This document shows, piece after piece, positions 62,672 to 64,000 of a stretch of 64,000 nt of DNA (the stretch's first letter is position 1; each line of letters starts with the position of its first letter). The DNA is from Blastocatellia bacterium (GTDB lineage: Bacteria > Acidobacteriota > Blastocatellia > Chloracidobacteriales > JADJPF01): contig JANWYG010000018.1 of assembly GCA_025057015.1 (NCBI GenBank), forward strand, positions 62,001 to 126,000. Direction: 5' to 3'. The notes beneath the pieces are model-generated. The model saw only the letters and a program-made list of their open reading frames with translations, made no database searches and was not told the origin of the DNA. The position numbers and the translations under genes are program-made.

Positions 62672-64000
62672 ATGGTCAAAGTAGTGGGATGCTTGTTAGC
62701 TATAACGCTTTGTGTGTTGGCGCAGTCTCGCAGGCAGGGGGAAATTTTTCCGGCGAGAGCTGTGATTCGTCTGGAGAACTTGCGAGGAAATCTGGTGGTG
62801 GAATTGAGCAATACGGTAACAGTTGAGGTCAGAGCGGTAAGGGAAGGTGTAGGAGGAGTGAGCAGCAGTGAGCTACGTGTATCTCAGACGGACAAGGAGT
62901 TGAGCATTAGTACGCGTCCTGAGCGAGAGAAGATTGATTTGTTTGTCAGAGCACCTCGTGGGACGCAGCTACGTTTGCTGAGTGACGTCGGTAACATTCG
63001 AGTAGATGGTGTTTCGGCTGAAGTTTTCGCTCGTAGCCGTGTCGGAGATATCGAACTAGTGTTAGTACCGGATCTAGATGCTGATGTGGCATTGAGTGGT
63101 AGTAACGTTGTGGCGGCGCAAGCACTTGTAAGTCTCGGGCTTAGAAGTGCGAGAGCTGTCTATGGGCAGCTTGGTCGTGGTGGAGTTATAGTCACTGCTC
63201 ATAGTGATGCTGGCAAGGTAAAGCTTTCCTTGGGAGAGTCGCCTGCTGGAGTTGCGGATGTGGCAAATGTAGGCTCAGAGCCAGCTGGCGGAGGGCTTTC
63301 GGGTGTTCATGAAGCTGATGCGAGTGAAGCTCGTTCTTCGTCAGGGCAAGATACATCTGCTGGAGTTTCTTCTAAGCGTGAGCGACCTGTACTGCGTCGC
63401 GCTGAGGAAAAGGTGGCTGATATGCGGACCACGTCATCGTCTGATGACGACGATTTGGGTGATAACGTGCTTAGGATAGAGTCACAGCTTGTGACGCTTA
63501 ATGCAAGCGTAGTAGATGCTGCTGGGAAAGCTGTGGTCGATCTTACAAAGGATGATTTTGCGGTGTATGAAGACGGAATAAAGCAGGAAGTAGTGCATTT
63601 TCAATCTGTAAATGTTCCATTTAATTTGGTGTTGCTGATAGATCTAAGTGGGAGTGTCAAAGATAAGCTTCGTTTGATAAGACGATCGGCTTGGCGTTTT
63701 GTGCAATCTGCAAGACCGGAGGACAAAATAGCTATAGTGACATTTACAAGTTCGACCAGACTTGTTTGTACCTTTACTAATGACAGGGAGCTGTTAAGGC
63801 AGAAGATAGAGAACATACGCGAGCCTGAGGGTGGAACTAACTTTTATGATGCGCTGCATGATACGCTTCGGTGGGTAGTGAATAAAAAGCGTGGCGAGCG
63901 TAACGCAATCGTAGTTATGACTGATGGAGTAGACAATGCCTTGCCGGGAGTACCTGGTAGCGGTTCGCAAGTTTCGTTCATAGAGCTTTATAATTTGGTG
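62672..64000 (+). CDS. VWA-domain protein with long N-terminal region (3' end outside window)
   Basis: 443 codons to the window edge, still open. A signal peptide (VVGCLLAITLCVLAQ) is followed by a DUF4097/adhesin-like beta region (LRLLSDVGNIRVDGVS, RSRVGDIELVL), a serine/charged linker with SSKRERPVLRRA, then a VWA domain from about residue 270: LNASVVDAAGKAVVDLTKDDF, the metal-site motif LLIDLSGSVKD, EGGTNFYDAL and MTDGVDN. Such VWFA-related proteins are very common in Acidobacteriota. AGTGAGGAG is just before the ATG. Confidence 0.88.
   Translation, partial: MVKVVGCLLAITLCVLAQSRRQGEIFPARAVIRLENLRGNLVVELSNTVTVEVRAVREGVGGVSSSELRVSQTDKELSISTRPEREKIDLFVRAPRGTQLRLLSDVGNIRVDGVSAEVFARSRVGDIELVLVPDLDADVALSGSNVVAAQALVSLGLRSARAVYGQLGRGGVIVTAHSDAGKVKLSLGESPAGVADVANVGSEPAGGGLSGVHEADASEARSSSGQDTSAGVSSKRERPVLRRAEEKVADMRTTSSSDDDDLGDNVLRIESQLVTLNASVVDAAGKAVVDLTKDDFAVYEDGIKQEVVHFQSVNVPFNLVLLIDLSGSVKDKLRLIRRSAWRFVQSARPEDKIAIVTFTSSTRLVCTFTNDRELLRQKIENIREPEGGTNFYDALHDTLRWVVNKKRGERNAIVVMTDGVDNALPGVPGSGSQVSFIELYNLV

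Noticed and set aside
1-64000. CRISPR arrays, insertion sequences or prophage genes
   Set aside because: No regularly spaced direct repeats, no transposase or phage-like proteins were seen on either strand.

Overview
The window looks like chromosomal DNA of a Gram-negative, probably aerobic, heterotrophic bacterium, most likely a member of the Acidobacteriota (Blastocatellia-like). The taxon is an inference from gene content: an Oar-like TonB receptor with an N-terminal carboxypeptidase-regulatory domain, an acidobacterial-style VWA protein with a long N-terminal region, several secreted proteases (M28, S53, S8), and a Tes/MSS-like radical SAM protein of the kind linked to membrane-spanning lipids. 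Outer-membrane and lipoprotein signals show two membranes. Genes are tightly packed, with many 4-base overlaps and many TTG/GTG starts behind good Shine-Dalgarno sequences. I see no insertion sequence, prophage or CRISPR array.

Layout. 0-6 kb: tail of an unknown gene, a TPR lytic transglycosylase, an M28 aminopeptidase and the site-2 protease RseP. 6-15 kb: a large propeller sensor ending in a SpoIIE/PP2C phosphatase, a NadD-NadK fusion, a TPR protein and a TonB receptor. 15-23 kb (minus strand): one long envelope and fatty-acid operon driven by a good sigma70-type promoter at 22629-22656, in the order yceD, rpmF, fabH, lipoprotein, small membrane protein with an apparent ATT start, fabD, acpP, fabF, etfB, etfA and a 118-aa protein, followed by tRNA-Met. 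plsX and fabG are absent from their usual places. 23-30.5 kb: an S53 protease lacking the catalytic Asp, a DUF4384-like protein overlapping a Ser/Thr kinase with the same sensor-like domain, and a UvrD-type helicase with a RelE-like N-terminus. 30.5-38 kb: a TPR protein, then a surface-glycan cluster (asparagine synthase, methyltransferase, GT39-WecG fusion, MacB-like permease) and a half-size GDT1 transporter. 38-42 kb (minus): a LeuA-like synthase, a coiled-coil protein, an M20 peptidase and a nucleotide-cyclase domain, probably one operon. 42-45 kb: glpK and RNase Z. 45-47 kb: a decayed or badly assembled patch in which two neighbouring genes each carry two frameshifts. 47.4-50.8 kb: a SiaB-SiaC-like kinase/substrate pair, a hybrid histidine kinase and a nucleosidase-like protein. 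51-54 kb: CusF-like lipoprotein, exonuclease III, O-methyltransferase, Nfu scaffold. 54.2-57.6 kb: a self-contained cassette of two radical SAM genes with its own promoter and terminator. 58-64 kb: a secreted S8 protease, OsmC, a DUF4920-like protein and the start of a VWA protein.

The parts most worth attention are the radical SAM cassette (candidate membrane-spanning lipid synthase plus partner), the NadD-NadK fusion with an altered nucleotidyl-transfer motif, the RelE-UvrD fusion, the Sia-type partner-switch cassette with a propeller phosphatase elsewhere in the window as its possible missing partner, and the ATT-start membrane microprotein embedded in the fatty-acid operon. Functions come from motif and family recognition by eye; no database search was run.
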